This document shows, one piece after another, positions 18,203 through 27,261 of a stretch of 64,000 nt of DNA. The stretch spans positions 459,391-523,390 of the forward strand of contig DASWVB010000002.1 in assembly GCA_036401375.1 (NCBI GenBank). The letters are read 5' to 3'. The notes under the pieces are model-generated. The model was not told the DNA's origin. It saw only the letters and a list, made by a program, of their open reading frames with translations, and searched no databases. Both the position numbers and the translations under genes were made by a program. Position 1 is the first letter of the stretch. Each line of letters opens with the position of its first letter. Origin of the DNA: DASWUZ01 sp036401375. GTDB taxonomy: Bacteria > Acidobacteriota > Terriglobia > Terriglobales > Acidobacteriaceae.

Positions 18203-21200
18203 ATGTTCGCCTTCCTGACCAGGGTTGCTGTCTTTCTTGGCCTTCTATCGAGTGCGTCTTTGGCGCTTGCGACTCAGGTGTATGTGTTCCCGGGCGGGAC
18301 TGCCGTAGGTAGCTCTGCCGCGCTTGCAGCGGTGAGCGTTACCTTCGACCATAGCGGGGTTCTGGCCAGTACGCAGGTGCTGACGCAGGGCGCACCAGGC
18401 CTTGACTTTAACGATGCCGGGGGAGGCACCTGCTCGCCTTCGACGGCCTACACTGCCGGGCAGAGCTGCACGGTGATGGTGCAGTTCTCACCTCGGCTTC
18501 CGGGTGGTAGAGCGGGAGCGATCGTGCTGCTTGACAGCGGCAACAATACGCTCGCGACTACTTACCTCAACGGAGTCGGGGTAGGCGGCGCCGGTGTCTT
18601 CGTGCCGACCACGATCACGAGTGTGGCGGGCAGCTTCACTTTCATCTTCTCCGGCGATGGAGGCCCCGCCGGCAATGCCGGGATCAAGCTCCCGACCGGC
18701 GTGGTTGTCGATTCGCTGGGAAACATCTATCTTGCAGACTCAGGTGACAACCGGGTCCGGCGGGTGGACGCAACGTCCGGAGTCATCACCACCATCGCCG
18801 GCGACGGATCCTCCGCCTTTCGAGGTGATGGCGGACCTGCGACCCTGGCAGGACTGAGCCAGCCCGCGGCGCTTGCTCTCGACGGCGCCGGCAATCTCTA
18901 CATCTCCGACACTGCGAACCAGAGAATCCGCTCCCTGAACCTTGCCAGCGGCATTATCACCACTGTTGCCGGCGGGAGCCAGGGCTATGCCGGTGATCTG
19001 GGACCCGCGGTCGGCGCCAGCCTGAATACGCCATACGGGCTGGCAGTAGACAACCTGGGAGCGCTTTATATCGCCGACAGCGGCAACAACGCAATCCGCA
19101 AGGTGAGCCTGCTCACCGGGGTGATCACCACGGTGGCAGGGACAGGCCTGGCCGGCTCGACTGGGGATAGCGGACCGGCGGTTGCTGCGCTGCTCAACGC
19201 GCCGTGGAACGTGGCCTGCGACAAATCCGGAGCTCTCTTCATAGCCGACACGGGTAACAATCGCGTGCGGATGGTAAACAGCTCGGGCTTGATCTCGACG
19301 GTTGCCGGGGTGGCGGACGCGGGCTACAGCGGCGATGGAGGGCCAGCTACATCCGCAGCGATCGCCTCGCCCTCCGGGCTGGCGGTCGATACCGCTGAAA
19401 ATATCTACATCGCGGATACCGCTAATAACCGTATCCGCAAGGTGAATGCCGCAACCGGCGTGATCGATACGGTCGCAGGACAGGGGACCCAGCAGTACGG
19501 AGGGGACGGATTCTCCGCTGTGGCTGCGTCCGTCTTCGGACCGTACTCGTTAGCGATCGACAGTAGCGGCAACATTTACATTGCGGACACCTTTCACAAC
19601 CGCATCCGTGAACTTGTGGCGGCCGCGACGGTGGTCTACCCGCAGGGTACATATCACATCGGGCAGATATCGCCAGTGTCGGTTGGCGTCTTCGAGAACG
19701 ACGGCAACGCGCCTCTAAATATATCGTCACTCACAGCCAGCGTGAACGCGCAGCTCGACGGTCCCTCAACCACCTGCGCAGCCTCGACTCCTCTAGCTGT
19801 GGATCAGAGTTGCGCTATCGGGGTACAGGCCGCTCCCACCGTGCTGGGCGATCCGACGCTGGGAACCATTACCGTTGTCAGCGACGCCGCGAACACGCCC
19901 GGAGTGCTTACTGTCGCCGTCCAGACGGTACCCGCCACGGCCAGCACGGTCACCCTGAGTGCAAATACCAACCCCGCGAAGGTAGGCGCCAGTGTTACCT
20001 TCTCCGCCGTGGTCCAGGGCAGTAGTCCTACTGGCATGGTGACTTTTTCGGACGGCGCGACTACCCTTGGCAGCGGCAGCCTCGACTCAGGGGGTACGGC
20101 ACTTTTTTCGACGAGCAGCCTCACCATGGGCCAGCACGCGATCACGGCGAGCTACGGGGGGGATGTTGCAAACCTGGCGAGCGTATCCGCGGTGCTGACG
20201 GAGGTGATCGTCGAGCCAAGCGTGGTCACCCTGACCTCGTCTCCCAACCCCTCCGTCGCGCCTGCACTTGTCACCTTCACTGCGACTGTCAGGGGCTCGC
20301 TGGGCATCGTTCCAACGGGCACCGTCACCTTTACCGACGGTGGTGTCGCGATCGGTACCGGGGCCGTCGATGCCAACGGCAACGCGATCTATCAGACCAC
20401 TACTCTGTCTGGCGGAGCGCACGCTATCCAGGCCATATACTCGGGTGACAACAATGCCAGTGCAGCGACCTCGCCGGCCGTGGTTCAAACCGTGCTGTCC
20501 TCCGCCACCGGGACTGATCTGCTGGTTTCGGCGACATCGTTGACGGTCGGACAGCAACTCACTCTGACTGCGCTGGTTACCAATTCGAAAGGCTTTGCGC
20601 CCACGGGAGTCGTGACCTTTCTCAACGGCTCAACTGCTCTCGGTACGGCGACACTTGACGCGCATGGGGGAGCTACCTTCACGGTTTCTCCCGGAGCGGG
20701 CACGTACCTCATCACCGCAAGCTATCCGGGTGACGCTCAGAACGGGGCCTCAGTCTCCCCGGTCGCCACGGTGGTTGTCGCTGCGCTCTCCGACTTTGCA
20801 GTGACTTCGACTCCCACAAAGATCAGCATTCCATCCGGAAAGAGTGCAGGTCTGGAGGTGACGATCACCTCGCTGAACGGCTTTGCCGACAAGGTGAGCT
20901 TCGGCTGCGCAGGCATGCCCGCGCTCTCGAACTGCACCTTCAACCCGAACTCAGTGATGCTGGCCGCCAGCGGGAAACAGACCATCCAGCTCTCGGTGAA
21001 TACCTTTCCGCTGAATCTGGGCTCGCTGGGACAATCCGGTCCCGGCGAGTCTCCGACGCGACCACCTACCCTGGCGCTGGCACTCCCCGGGGGGATAGTC
21101 CTCTGCTGGCTGGCGCTGTCTTTACGCAGGCGCGACTGGAGGCTCACGATGCTGCTGCTCGCCCTGGCTATGGCCGGAGTCTCGGTGCTCAACGGCTGCG

Positions 21201-21316
21201 GAGGAAGCAGCGTGAATACGACGGCGCCTGGCTCCTACACTGTGCTTGTTAACGCGGTCGGGAACACTACCGGCGACACTCATTCCGTCCCGCTGACGAT
21301 TACAGTCACGCAGTAG
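18203..21316 (+). CDS. Large secreted NHL-repeat and Ig-like domain protein
   Basis: 1037 residues from the ATG at 18203, which has GAGG eight bases upstream and begins a signal peptide (MFAFLTRVAVFLGLLSSASLAL). The order is: an N-terminal choice-of-anchor-like domain (to about 130); six NHL beta-propeller units (about 145-480), each with the pattern GNIYIADTxNNRIRKV; a linker domain; three bacterial Ig-like repeats (about 590-870, PTGTVTFTDG type); a further beta domain; two hydrophobic segments (about 940-1000) with VLNGCGGSS; and a last short beta segment. It is probably exported and cell-surface attached, with protein or glycan binding as a generic expectation. No enzyme motif is seen. 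Confidence 0.88.
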   Translation: MFAFLTRVAVFLGLLSSASLALATQVYVFPGGTAVGSSAALAAVSVTFDHSGVLASTQVLTQGAPGLDFNDAGGGTCSPSTAYTAGQSCTVMVQFSPRLPGGRAGAIVLLDSGNNTLATTYLNGVGVGGAGVFVPTTITSVAGSFTFIFSGDGGPAGNAGIKLPTGVVVDSLGNIYLADSGDNRVRRVDATSGVITTIAGDGSSAFRGDGGPATLAGLSQPAALALDGAGNLYISDTANQRIRSLNLASGIITTVAGGSQGYAGDLGPAVGASLNTPYGLAVDNLGALYIADSGNNAIRKVSLLTGVITTVAGTGLAGSTGDSGPAVAALLNAPWNVACDKSGALFIADTGNNRVRMVNSSGLISTVAGVADAGYSGDGGPATSAAIASPSGLAVDTAENIYIADTANNRIRKVNAATGVIDTVAGQGTQQYGGDGFSAVAASVFGPYSLAIDSSGNIYIADTFHNRIRELVAAATVVYPQGTYHIGQISPVSVGVFENDGNAPLNISSLTASVNAQLDGPSTTCAASTPLAVDQSCAIGVQAAPTVLGDPTLGTITVVSDAANTPGVLTVAVQTVPATASTVTLSANTNPAKVGASVTFSAVVQGSSPTGMVTFSDGATTLGSGSLDSGGTALFSTSSLTMGQHAITASYGGDVANLASVSAVLTEVIVEPSVVTLTSSPNPSVAPALVTFTATVRGSLGIVPTGTVTFTDGGVAIGTGAVDANGNAIYQTTTLSGGAHAIQAIYSGDNNASAATSPAVVQTVLSSATGTDLLVSATSLTVGQQLTLTALVTNSKGFAPTGVVTFLNGSTALGTATLDAHGGATFTVSPGAGTYLITASYPGDAQNGASVSPVATVVVAALSDFAVTSTPTKISIPSGKSAGLEVTITSLNGFADKVSFGCAGMPALSNCTFNPNSVMLAASGKQTIQLSVNTFPLNLGSLGQSGPGESPTRPPTLALALPGGIVLCWLALSLRRRDWRLTMLLLALAMAGVSVLNGCGGSSVNTTAPGSYTVLVNAVGNTTGDTHSVPLTITVTQ

Positions 21317-21472
21317 CGGCGGAGCGCCATTCACTTGGGAGAACCGAGGGAGCCCCACTGGCGAAGTGTTCTGTCATGCCTGTGCACTTGACATGCTGAC
21401 TCCGCCCAGCAATGCTTATGGGTTCGGTTCGCGCGAGTAAACAGCGCCGGCGACGCCCAGGAGCTTCCGACC

Positions 21473-22462
21473 TTGAAGTTACGCGTTCTCTATCACGACA
21501 AATGTTTCGATGGGGCCTGTTCGGCCTCACTCTTCACCCGTTTCCACCGCGAGTGCATCGATCCCTTCGCGGAGTATGAATACCATGGCCTGGTGCACCG
21601 CGCCGGTGCGCTCTTCAGCGAGGCTGACTTTGCCGGCGATGAGAACGCCATCGTCGACTTTAAATACTCGCCCTCACCGCGCATTACCTGGTGGTTCGAT
21701 CATCACCTCAGCGCGTTCCTGTCGCCCGCCGATCATCAGCAGTTTCTCGATGGAGTGGCGAGCGGCAGATTCGCGGACCGCCGCTTCTACGATCCCGATT
21801 ACACCTCCTGCACCGGGTTCCTCGCCCATATCGCGCAGACGCGCTTCGGCTTTGACGCGAGCGGAGTAGCGGAGCTGATCCACTGGGCCGACATCGTCGA
21901 CGGCGCACTCTACGCCAGCCCCAAGGCCGCTGTCGAGATGGCCGATCCTGCAATGAAGCTTACTGCCATCATCGAGTCCATCGTCGATCCGGAATTCATC
22001 CCGCGGCTTATCCCCCTGCTTACCACGAGTTCATTAGCTCAGATTATTGAGGAGCCGTTTGTCTCGAGCCTGCTGCCCCCGTTGCTCGAGCGGCACCAGC
22101 AGGCGTTGGACCTGATACGCGAGCGCTCGGAGGCGATCGACGGCACGATCTACTTCGACCTGACGGATCAGGCGCTCGACGGCTACAACAAGTTCATCCC
22201 CTACTACCTGCATCCCGAGGCTACGTATTCTATCGGACTGTCGAAGGCGAGTTTTCGTACCAAGGTCTCGGTAGGCTCCAACCCGTGGACGAGGGCGGAC
22301 CCTGAAAAGCTGGTCAATCTTGCCGAGATCTGCGAGCGCTACGGCGGCGGAGGCCATGCCCGCGTCGGAGCTATCTCATTCCCGCCCGACAAGGTAGACG
22401 AAGCTCGCGCGGCGGCCCTGGAGATCGTTGCCGAGCTGCGAGCACATAATCCGCTGGACTGA
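21473..22462 (+). CDS. DHH-family phosphoesterase
   Basis: 329 residues. Metal-binding motifs of the DHH superfamily are visible: HDKCFDGACSA (residues 8-18), IVDFKYS (near 62) and WWFDHHLSAF, the DHH motif (near 77), followed by a C-terminal DHHA1 domain ending YGGGGHARVGAISFP. Relatives hydrolyse short oligonucleotides, cyclic dinucleotides or other phosphodiesters in the cytoplasm; the substrate here is not determined. The start is TTG, supported by AGGAG nine bases upstream at 21459-21463. It converges on the BNR-type gene. Confidence 0.85.
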   Translation: MKLRVLYHDKCFDGACSASLFTRFHRECIDPFAEYEYHGLVHRAGALFSEADFAGDENAIVDFKYSPSPRITWWFDHHLSAFLSPADHQQFLDGVASGRFADRRFYDPDYTSCTGFLAHIAQTRFGFDASGVAELIHWADIVDGALYASPKAAVEMADPAMKLTAIIESIVDPEFIPRLIPLLTTSSLAQIIEEPFVSSLLPPLLERHQQALDLIRERSEAIDGTIYFDLTDQALDGYNKFIPYYLHPEATYSIGLSKASFRTKVSVGSNPWTRADPEKLVNLAEICERYGGGGHARVGAISFPPDKVDEARAAALEIVAELRAHNPLD

Positions 22463-22524
22463 CTAGCCACATCCTAAGGCTTGGCCGTTGCGCCCGATGA
22501 CGTTGCTGCCGGAACAGCGCCTAT

Positions 22525-23790
22525 CTAAACTCCCCCCGCGGCGGCGGGGGGAACTCGGCCCGGGAGCGTGGGATTCAGAGGCAGCAGCTTGGCTATGCGT
22601 CCCGCCGGGCCGACGATCCACGGCAAGCTGATGGCATTCCAGCTGCCATCGTCGATTGACGTCCAGGTGCGGCCATCGTCTCGGCTGATGTCGGCTCCAT
22701 TGGCGCCGACGGCGATCCAAAGATTGTCCCGTATGTCCCACGCCACTGCAGAGCGGTACCCGTGGGGCGGCGTAGTAGCTGCGGTCCAGGTCCTGCCTCC
22801 ATCGGCCGTCCACGCCGCAGTGCCGCTCGCCTCGCCGGGCTTCGTGTAGTCGCCGCCGACGGCCATCCCACGGAGGTTGTCGCGGAAGGCCAACGAAAAG
22901 ATGCCGGCCGAGTTGCTGCCACCGGCGAGAGGCACGGGGACTGAAACCCACTTCATAGTAGACGCGCTTCCGGAGGCCGGTGCAGCCGTAGAGGCAGATG
23001 CACCGATGGAGCTATCGGCCGGCTTCACATAGATTCTGGCCCCGACCCTGCCCCCGCTGGCCAGCCATTCTGAGGACGCTGCGTCGTCGCCTTCTGCGAG
23101 GATCAGCGATGAGTTGCTGGCTGCAAAGGCTCCTGCGCCGGATGCGGCAGGCAGCATATCGGTCGTATCCCGCGTCACTCGTTGGCCACGTTCCGTGAGA
23201 CTGAACAGGACGAAGCGTCCATTGACCGGATCTCCGGCTATAACCCCGCTTTCACTTCCAGGGTTGGATTTACCAGAGCCCCGGAACTGCATTGCGTCCC
23301 AAAATCCGGACGGATCGGGGTTGATGTAGAGCAGCTTCCAGTGAGAGCATCCGTCAACGGTGCTGTAGAGTCGCGACTGATCGCCGGGGCCGCTCGACAT
23401 GACGACCGCGTTGTCTGCGTCCCAGCCCCAGATCGCGCGGAAGTCCAGCTTTTCGGCGCCAGGAGGCATGTCGCAGGTCTGCCATACAAAGCCGGAATCT
23501 TCCGTGCGCAGCACGGTGCCGTTCGCCCCGCTCGCCCAGGCCACTCCGCCGCCAACGGCATGAATACCGCGCAGGTTGGCGCTTGTTCCACTGCTCTCCA
23601 TGTCGAAGACCGCATGCAAAGAAGGCTTCTTAACGGCCTGCGCCTTTACGACCTCCGCCCTCTGCGCGGACAGGCGAAGCATCCAGTTGGCAGCCTCGGT
23701 GACGATCAGCATGAGCGCACCGAACAGCGCCACCACCAGGATCGCAAGCGGCGGCGCCTTGAACCGCGAGCTGGCGGAAGAGGGAATCAT
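22525..23790 (-). CDS. Membrane-anchored BNR/Ycf48-like repeat protein
   Basis: 421 residues. An N-terminal signal anchor (about 14-35, LAILVVALFGALMLIVTEA) is followed by sialidase/BNR-type propeller repeats: GGGVAWASGANGTVLRTEDSG, RLYSTVDGCSHWKLLY, GTAAWTADGGRTWTAAT, and GADISRDDGRTWTSID. Such propellers scaffold or bind proteins or glycans outside the cytoplasm. The Asp-box look does not prove glycosidase activity, and no catalytic residues are recognised. It lies 164 bases after ftsI on the same strand, where murE would be expected. The last codons before the stop are formed by a GC-rich palindrome. Confidence 0.75.
   Translation of the reverse strand: MIPSSASSRFKAPPLAILVVALFGALMLIVTEAANWMLRLSAQRAEVVKAQAVKKPSLHAVFDMESSGTSANLRGIHAVGGGVAWASGANGTVLRTEDSGFVWQTCDMPPGAEKLDFRAIWGWDADNAVVMSSGPGDQSRLYSTVDGCSHWKLLYINPDPSGFWDAMQFRGSGKSNPGSESGVIAGDPVNGRFVLFSLTERGQRVTRDTTDMLPAASGAGAFAASNSSLILAEGDDAASSEWLASGGRVGARIYVKPADSSIGASASTAAPASGSASTMKWVSVPVPLAGGSNSAGIFSLAFRDNLRGMAVGGDYTKPGEASGTAAWTADGGRTWTAATTPPHGYRSAVAWDIRDNLWIAVGANGADISRDDGRTWTSIDDGSWNAISLPWIVGPAGRIAKLLPLNPTLPGRVPPAAAGGV
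22531..22552. repeat. GC-rich perfect palindrome at a gene end
   Basis: TCCCCCCGC at 22531-22539 pairs base for base with GCGGGGGGA at 22544-22552 around a 4-base loop. It codes the last residues of the BNR protein, four bases before its stop codon (22525-22527). No T tract follows, so a REP-like element or RNA-stability hairpin is as likely as a terminator. Confidence 0.6.
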
Positions 23791-23954
23791 GAATGAGCCA
23801 GTTTAGCGCGGGGTTTGGAGGTGTTTGGGGCCATGAGCATGCGTAAGGCTCCGGGGATCAGGCTCCGGCAGCGGGTAACGATTATGGAGCAGGATCATCG
23901 CACGCGCTGTTCTTGGCGGCCCCGGGAAAGATGAAGGGAGCCACTGCGGATTGG

Positions 23955-26447
23955 TCAGCGCTTGAATCGCACCACGACTTCAGTGCCGGTGGGCACCATT
24001 GTTCCCGGAGCGGGTGCCTGCTCGGCGGCGATGCCGTTGCCGATCGCCTCGAGGGTCAGTCCGCTGAGGCCCGCCTCTTCGATGGCCTTACGCACGGAGT
24101 CGCCGATCAAGGAGGGTACCGGAACCCGCTTGCGGGCGTCGAGCACCACTGCCGGTCCACCCTCAGCAGGCCGGCTGGTCACGGCATCAGCCGACAAGCG
24201 CTCGCTGGATGCAGCCGCAGAGCCGGAGACAGCGGGCGCGGTACTTTGCTTGAGCGAAGCTGCCGCAACGCCTCCACGCCCAGCGCCTGCCGGTCCACTG
24301 AATCCTGGTCCGTTGCTATCAGATCCACTACTGCCCTGATGCGCGGAGGCGTTGATCGAAGAGGCCGCCGTGCGATCGGAGACAGTTGTCTGTTCGGGTC
24401 TGGATGGATCGTCGACAGCGCGTCCGGACGCCTCAGCGTTCGGATTTGGTGTCAAAGGCGCGGTAGCTGGGGGCTTACGAAGCGGGTCATCGGCGGGCAG
24501 CTCGTTCAGGTCGGCGAACAACGCATTCAGATCGCCGGTATGTTCCGAAGGCTCTTCCCGCGGAATCGCGGCCGTGGCCGCTTTCGGCGCGAGCTTCAGG
24601 TCCATATCGTGGGGGACGCCGAGATACTCCAGCACCTGCTGCGCCACCTCCGCGAAGACGGGAGCGCTGGTGGCTCCTCCATAGTGCGAGATCGCCGACC
24701 CGGCGGTTGGCTGATCGATCACCACCGCCACGGAGATAGCCGGACTGCTCACCGGCGCAAAGCCCGCGAAGCTCGCTACCAGCTTGGTGTGCGAATAGGT
24801 ATGCGTCTCGGGATCGACCTTCTGCGCCGTCCCCGTCTTGCCGGCCGAACTATACCCATTCAATTGCGCGAGTTTGCCTGTGCCCTCGAGCACGATGCCC
24901 TGCATCATCATGCGCATCTGCGCCGCAGTCAGCTCTTTGATCACCCGGTGAGCGCCGTCAGGAAGCTGCTCCGGCAGCTCATTTTCAGGATGAAAGGCCG
25001 CTGGCTGCAGGCGCGCATCCCCCTTCATCTCGCCGGTCGATTGCAAGAGGATGTGTGGCGGCATATAGACGCCGCCGTTGGCGATCGTGCTCACCATGCC
25101 AACCAGCTGCACCGGGGTCACGCCGACCTCCTGCCCGATCGCCATCGAGAGAATGCTGGTCGCACCCCACCGCTTCGGACTCTGCAGCAGCCCGCGCGTC
25201 TCGCTCGGCAGCTCGATGCCGGATCGTTGGCCAAATCCGAAGTCCCGCATGTACCCGTAGAACTTAGCGGGCCCTAGCTTGAGGGCCATCTTTGCCGCAG
25301 CCACATCGCTCGAGTGCTCGAGGGCCTGCTTTACAGTGATCACTCCGTAGTGATCCGACTTGTCGTCATGGAGGGTGCGCCCGAACATGGTCATCGAGCC
25401 GCCCTGGCAGTCGACCTTATCCGTAGGCTGAACTCCCGCGGCATCCAGTGCCGCCGCGTATGCCACCAGCTTGAACGTGGACCCCGGCTCATACACATCG
25501 CTCACCGCGAGATTGGTCAGCACTCCCGCGTCCATATGGCGCGAGTCGTTCGGGTTGAAGCGCGGCGAGATGGCAAGGGCCAGGATCTGCCCGGTATGCG
25601 GATCCTGCACCACCACGGTGCCGTGAAGGGCCTTCATCCTGGCCATCTGCTCGTCGAGTGCGCGCTCTGCTATGTACTGGATATTCTGGTCGATGTTCAG
25701 GACGAGGTTCTCGCCCGGGAGAGGTTCGCTCTCCTCGCTGCCGAGCACGTGCCGCTTGGCGTCGAGTGCGGTCAACATGTGACCGGGCGTGCCATGCAGC
25801 TCATCGTCGAACTGCTGCTCAAGCCCACCCAGCCCGTTATCATCGGTGCCTACATAACCGAGCACCTGGGCAGCGATGTCGTTGTTGGGATAGTAGCGCT
25901 TGAATTCCTTTTGGAAATATATCCCCTTGAGATTGAGGGCCTTGATCCGCTCGATCATGGAGGGGTCCTGTTTGCGTGCGACCCAGGCGAAGTCTTTGGA
26001 AGCCGTCATGCGTGCAAGAATGCGGGTTGAAGTGGTGAAGCTCTCTGCCGGGTCAACGTGCACTACACGCGCGAGCGCCTCTGCCGTGGCGGCCTTGTTA
26101 CTGATCTCGATGGGGACGGCGTAGACGGAGTCAACCAGCACCGTCATTGCCAGCTCATGCAGGTTGCGGTCGTAGAGCACTCCCCGCCGGGGAGCGACCT
26201 CGAAGGTACGCTGCTGCTGACGGGCGGCGCGGTCTAAAAATTCCTGGTGACGGACTACCTGCAGCCAGACCAGCCGCATGCAGATGACGGAACCCCAGAG
26301 GCAGAAGAAACCGAGCACCCAGACGAAACGTCTCCGGCGCCCGCGGCCAAGGGCTTGACCGCGAGCGGAACTGCTGCCGCCCGCGGTTTGTTCGACGATG
26401 CTGCTCCCTGACCCACTACTCTTACGGAAGAAAGACAGCTGCTTCAC
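23955..26447 (-). CDS. ftsI: Division-specific peptidoglycan transpeptidase (PBP3/FtsI) with PASTA domain
   Basis: 830 residues, longer than usual (about 580). A cytoplasmic tail and one transmembrane helix (about 41-62) are followed by the PBP dimer domain (EVAPRRGVLYDRN) and a transpeptidase domain with STFK at 323-326 (catalytic Ser), SSD at 379-381 where SxN is usual, and KTG at 537-539. Residues 620-765 form a Ser/Ala/Pro-rich linker, and the C terminus (767-830) is one PASTA domain (VPVPSLIGDSVRKAIEEAGL, VPTGTEVVVRF). It cross-links septal peptidoglycan. It lies in the mraZ-rsmH-ftsL-ftsI order, 30 bases after ftsL. Confidence 0.93.
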   Translation of the reverse strand: MKQLSFFRKSSGSGSSIVEQTAGGSSSARGQALGRGRRRRFVWVLGFFCLWGSVICMRLVWLQVVRHQEFLDRAARQQQRTFEVAPRRGVLYDRNLHELAMTVLVDSVYAVPIEISNKAATAEALARVVHVDPAESFTTSTRILARMTASKDFAWVARKQDPSMIERIKALNLKGIYFQKEFKRYYPNNDIAAQVLGYVGTDDNGLGGLEQQFDDELHGTPGHMLTALDAKRHVLGSEESEPLPGENLVLNIDQNIQYIAERALDEQMARMKALHGTVVVQDPHTGQILALAISPRFNPNDSRHMDAGVLTNLAVSDVYEPGSTFKLVAYAAALDAAGVQPTDKVDCQGGSMTMFGRTLHDDKSDHYGVITVKQALEHSSDVAAAKMALKLGPAKFYGYMRDFGFGQRSGIELPSETRGLLQSPKRWGATSILSMAIGQEVGVTPVQLVGMVSTIANGGVYMPPHILLQSTGEMKGDARLQPAAFHPENELPEQLPDGAHRVIKELTAAQMRMMMQGIVLEGTGKLAQLNGYSSAGKTGTAQKVDPETHTYSHTKLVASFAGFAPVSSPAISVAVVIDQPTAGSAISHYGGATSAPVFAEVAQQVLEYLGVPHDMDLKLAPKAATAAIPREEPSEHTGDLNALFADLNELPADDPLRKPPATAPLTPNPNAEASGRAVDDPSRPEQTTVSDRTAASSINASAHQGSSGSDSNGPGFSGPAGAGRGGVAAASLKQSTAPAVSGSAAASSERLSADAVTSRPAEGGPAVVLDARKRVPVPSLIGDSVRKAIEEAGLSGLTLEAIGNGIAAEQAPAPGTMVPTGTEVVVRFKR

Positions 26448-26477
26448 CGGGTTTGGGACCTCTGCTCCGCTCTGAAT

Positions 26478-27044
26478 CTATCGCAAGATCGGCATCAGTG
26501 GCGAAGCCTCTGCCAGGGTGGGCGAATTCGGATCGGGCCCAACCTCGGGACGGACCACCTGCCCTGGCCGTGGCGCGTCGAGACCAAGCTGCCGCGCCAT
26601 GCGGTCGATGCGAGCCGGGTCACCCAGCTGCGCCTCACTCAGCCGCAGCTGCCGGTTCTGTTCGGTCAACGACAGGAGTTGCTGCTTCTCCGACTCCACA
26701 CGGTAGCCGTATTCGATCGCGCTGAGATGCTGCCATCCATACACCATGATCAGAGAGAAGAGCAGGACCATCGCTACCGCAAAGCTGCGCATCTCCCTGG
26801 CGCGTGACGGGTCGGCTGCCTTGACCAGGCGGGAGTTGTCAATGCGCTTGAGGAAGAAGACCTCGGGCGTCGGTCCGCGACGTGCCCGCACCTGCTCGGC
26901 GAACAGGGACGCGTTGCGCTCCGCAGCGCTCCTACGCGGCTGTGTACGCACGTCTACCCGGGCGTCACTCGCCCGCATCGGGTTCGCCTGTGCCGGGTTC
27001 GCCTGCATCAGGGTCTCGGGCATTGTCATCACCTGTGTCGCCAT
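26478..27044 (-). CDS. ftsL: FtsL-like cell division protein
   Basis: 188 residues. There is a long charged N-terminal cytoplasmic part, a single membrane helix (about 90-108, FAVAMVLLFSLIMVYGW), then a short periplasmic coiled coil (EYGYRVESEKQQLLSLTEQNRQLRLSEAQL) and a DPARIDRMARQLGL end typical of FtsL/septum-formation initiators. It would bridge FtsB/FtsQ-like partners to FtsI. The ATG at 27044 is chosen because GGAGA precedes it; the frame is open further upstream but without support. The family is recognised by gene position and topology more than by sequence. Confidence 0.8.
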   Translation of the reverse strand: MATQVMTMPETLMQANPAQANPMRASDARVDVRTQPRRSAAERNASLFAEQVRARRGPTPEVFFLKRIDNSRLVKAADPSRAREMRSFAVAMVLLFSLIMVYGWQHLSAIEYGYRVESEKQQLLSLTEQNRQLRLSEAQLGDPARIDRMARQLGLDAPRPGQVVRPEVGPDPNSPTLAEASPLMPILR

Positions 27045-27261
27045 TGCGGGTCTCCTGCTACTGCATCTTGTGAAGTCGTACTCTCTCGACTTAACTCTGC
27101 CTGCCCTCTCGAACGACCGGACCCGGGTCGTTGATTGTGAGGAGGGGGTCGTGCGTGGGTTTGTCTTTCGCCATTGTGTTCGGCAGGACGACCCGGGCCC
27201 GATCTCATGTGCGAAGCAAGCGTTCACTCCGCCTTCGCTAGCTCTTCTAATGTCTCCGGCG

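Noticed and set aside
23962..24684. Plus-strand frames opposite the ftsI linker
   Set aside because: Low-complexity shadows of the Ser/Ala/Pro linker without start support.
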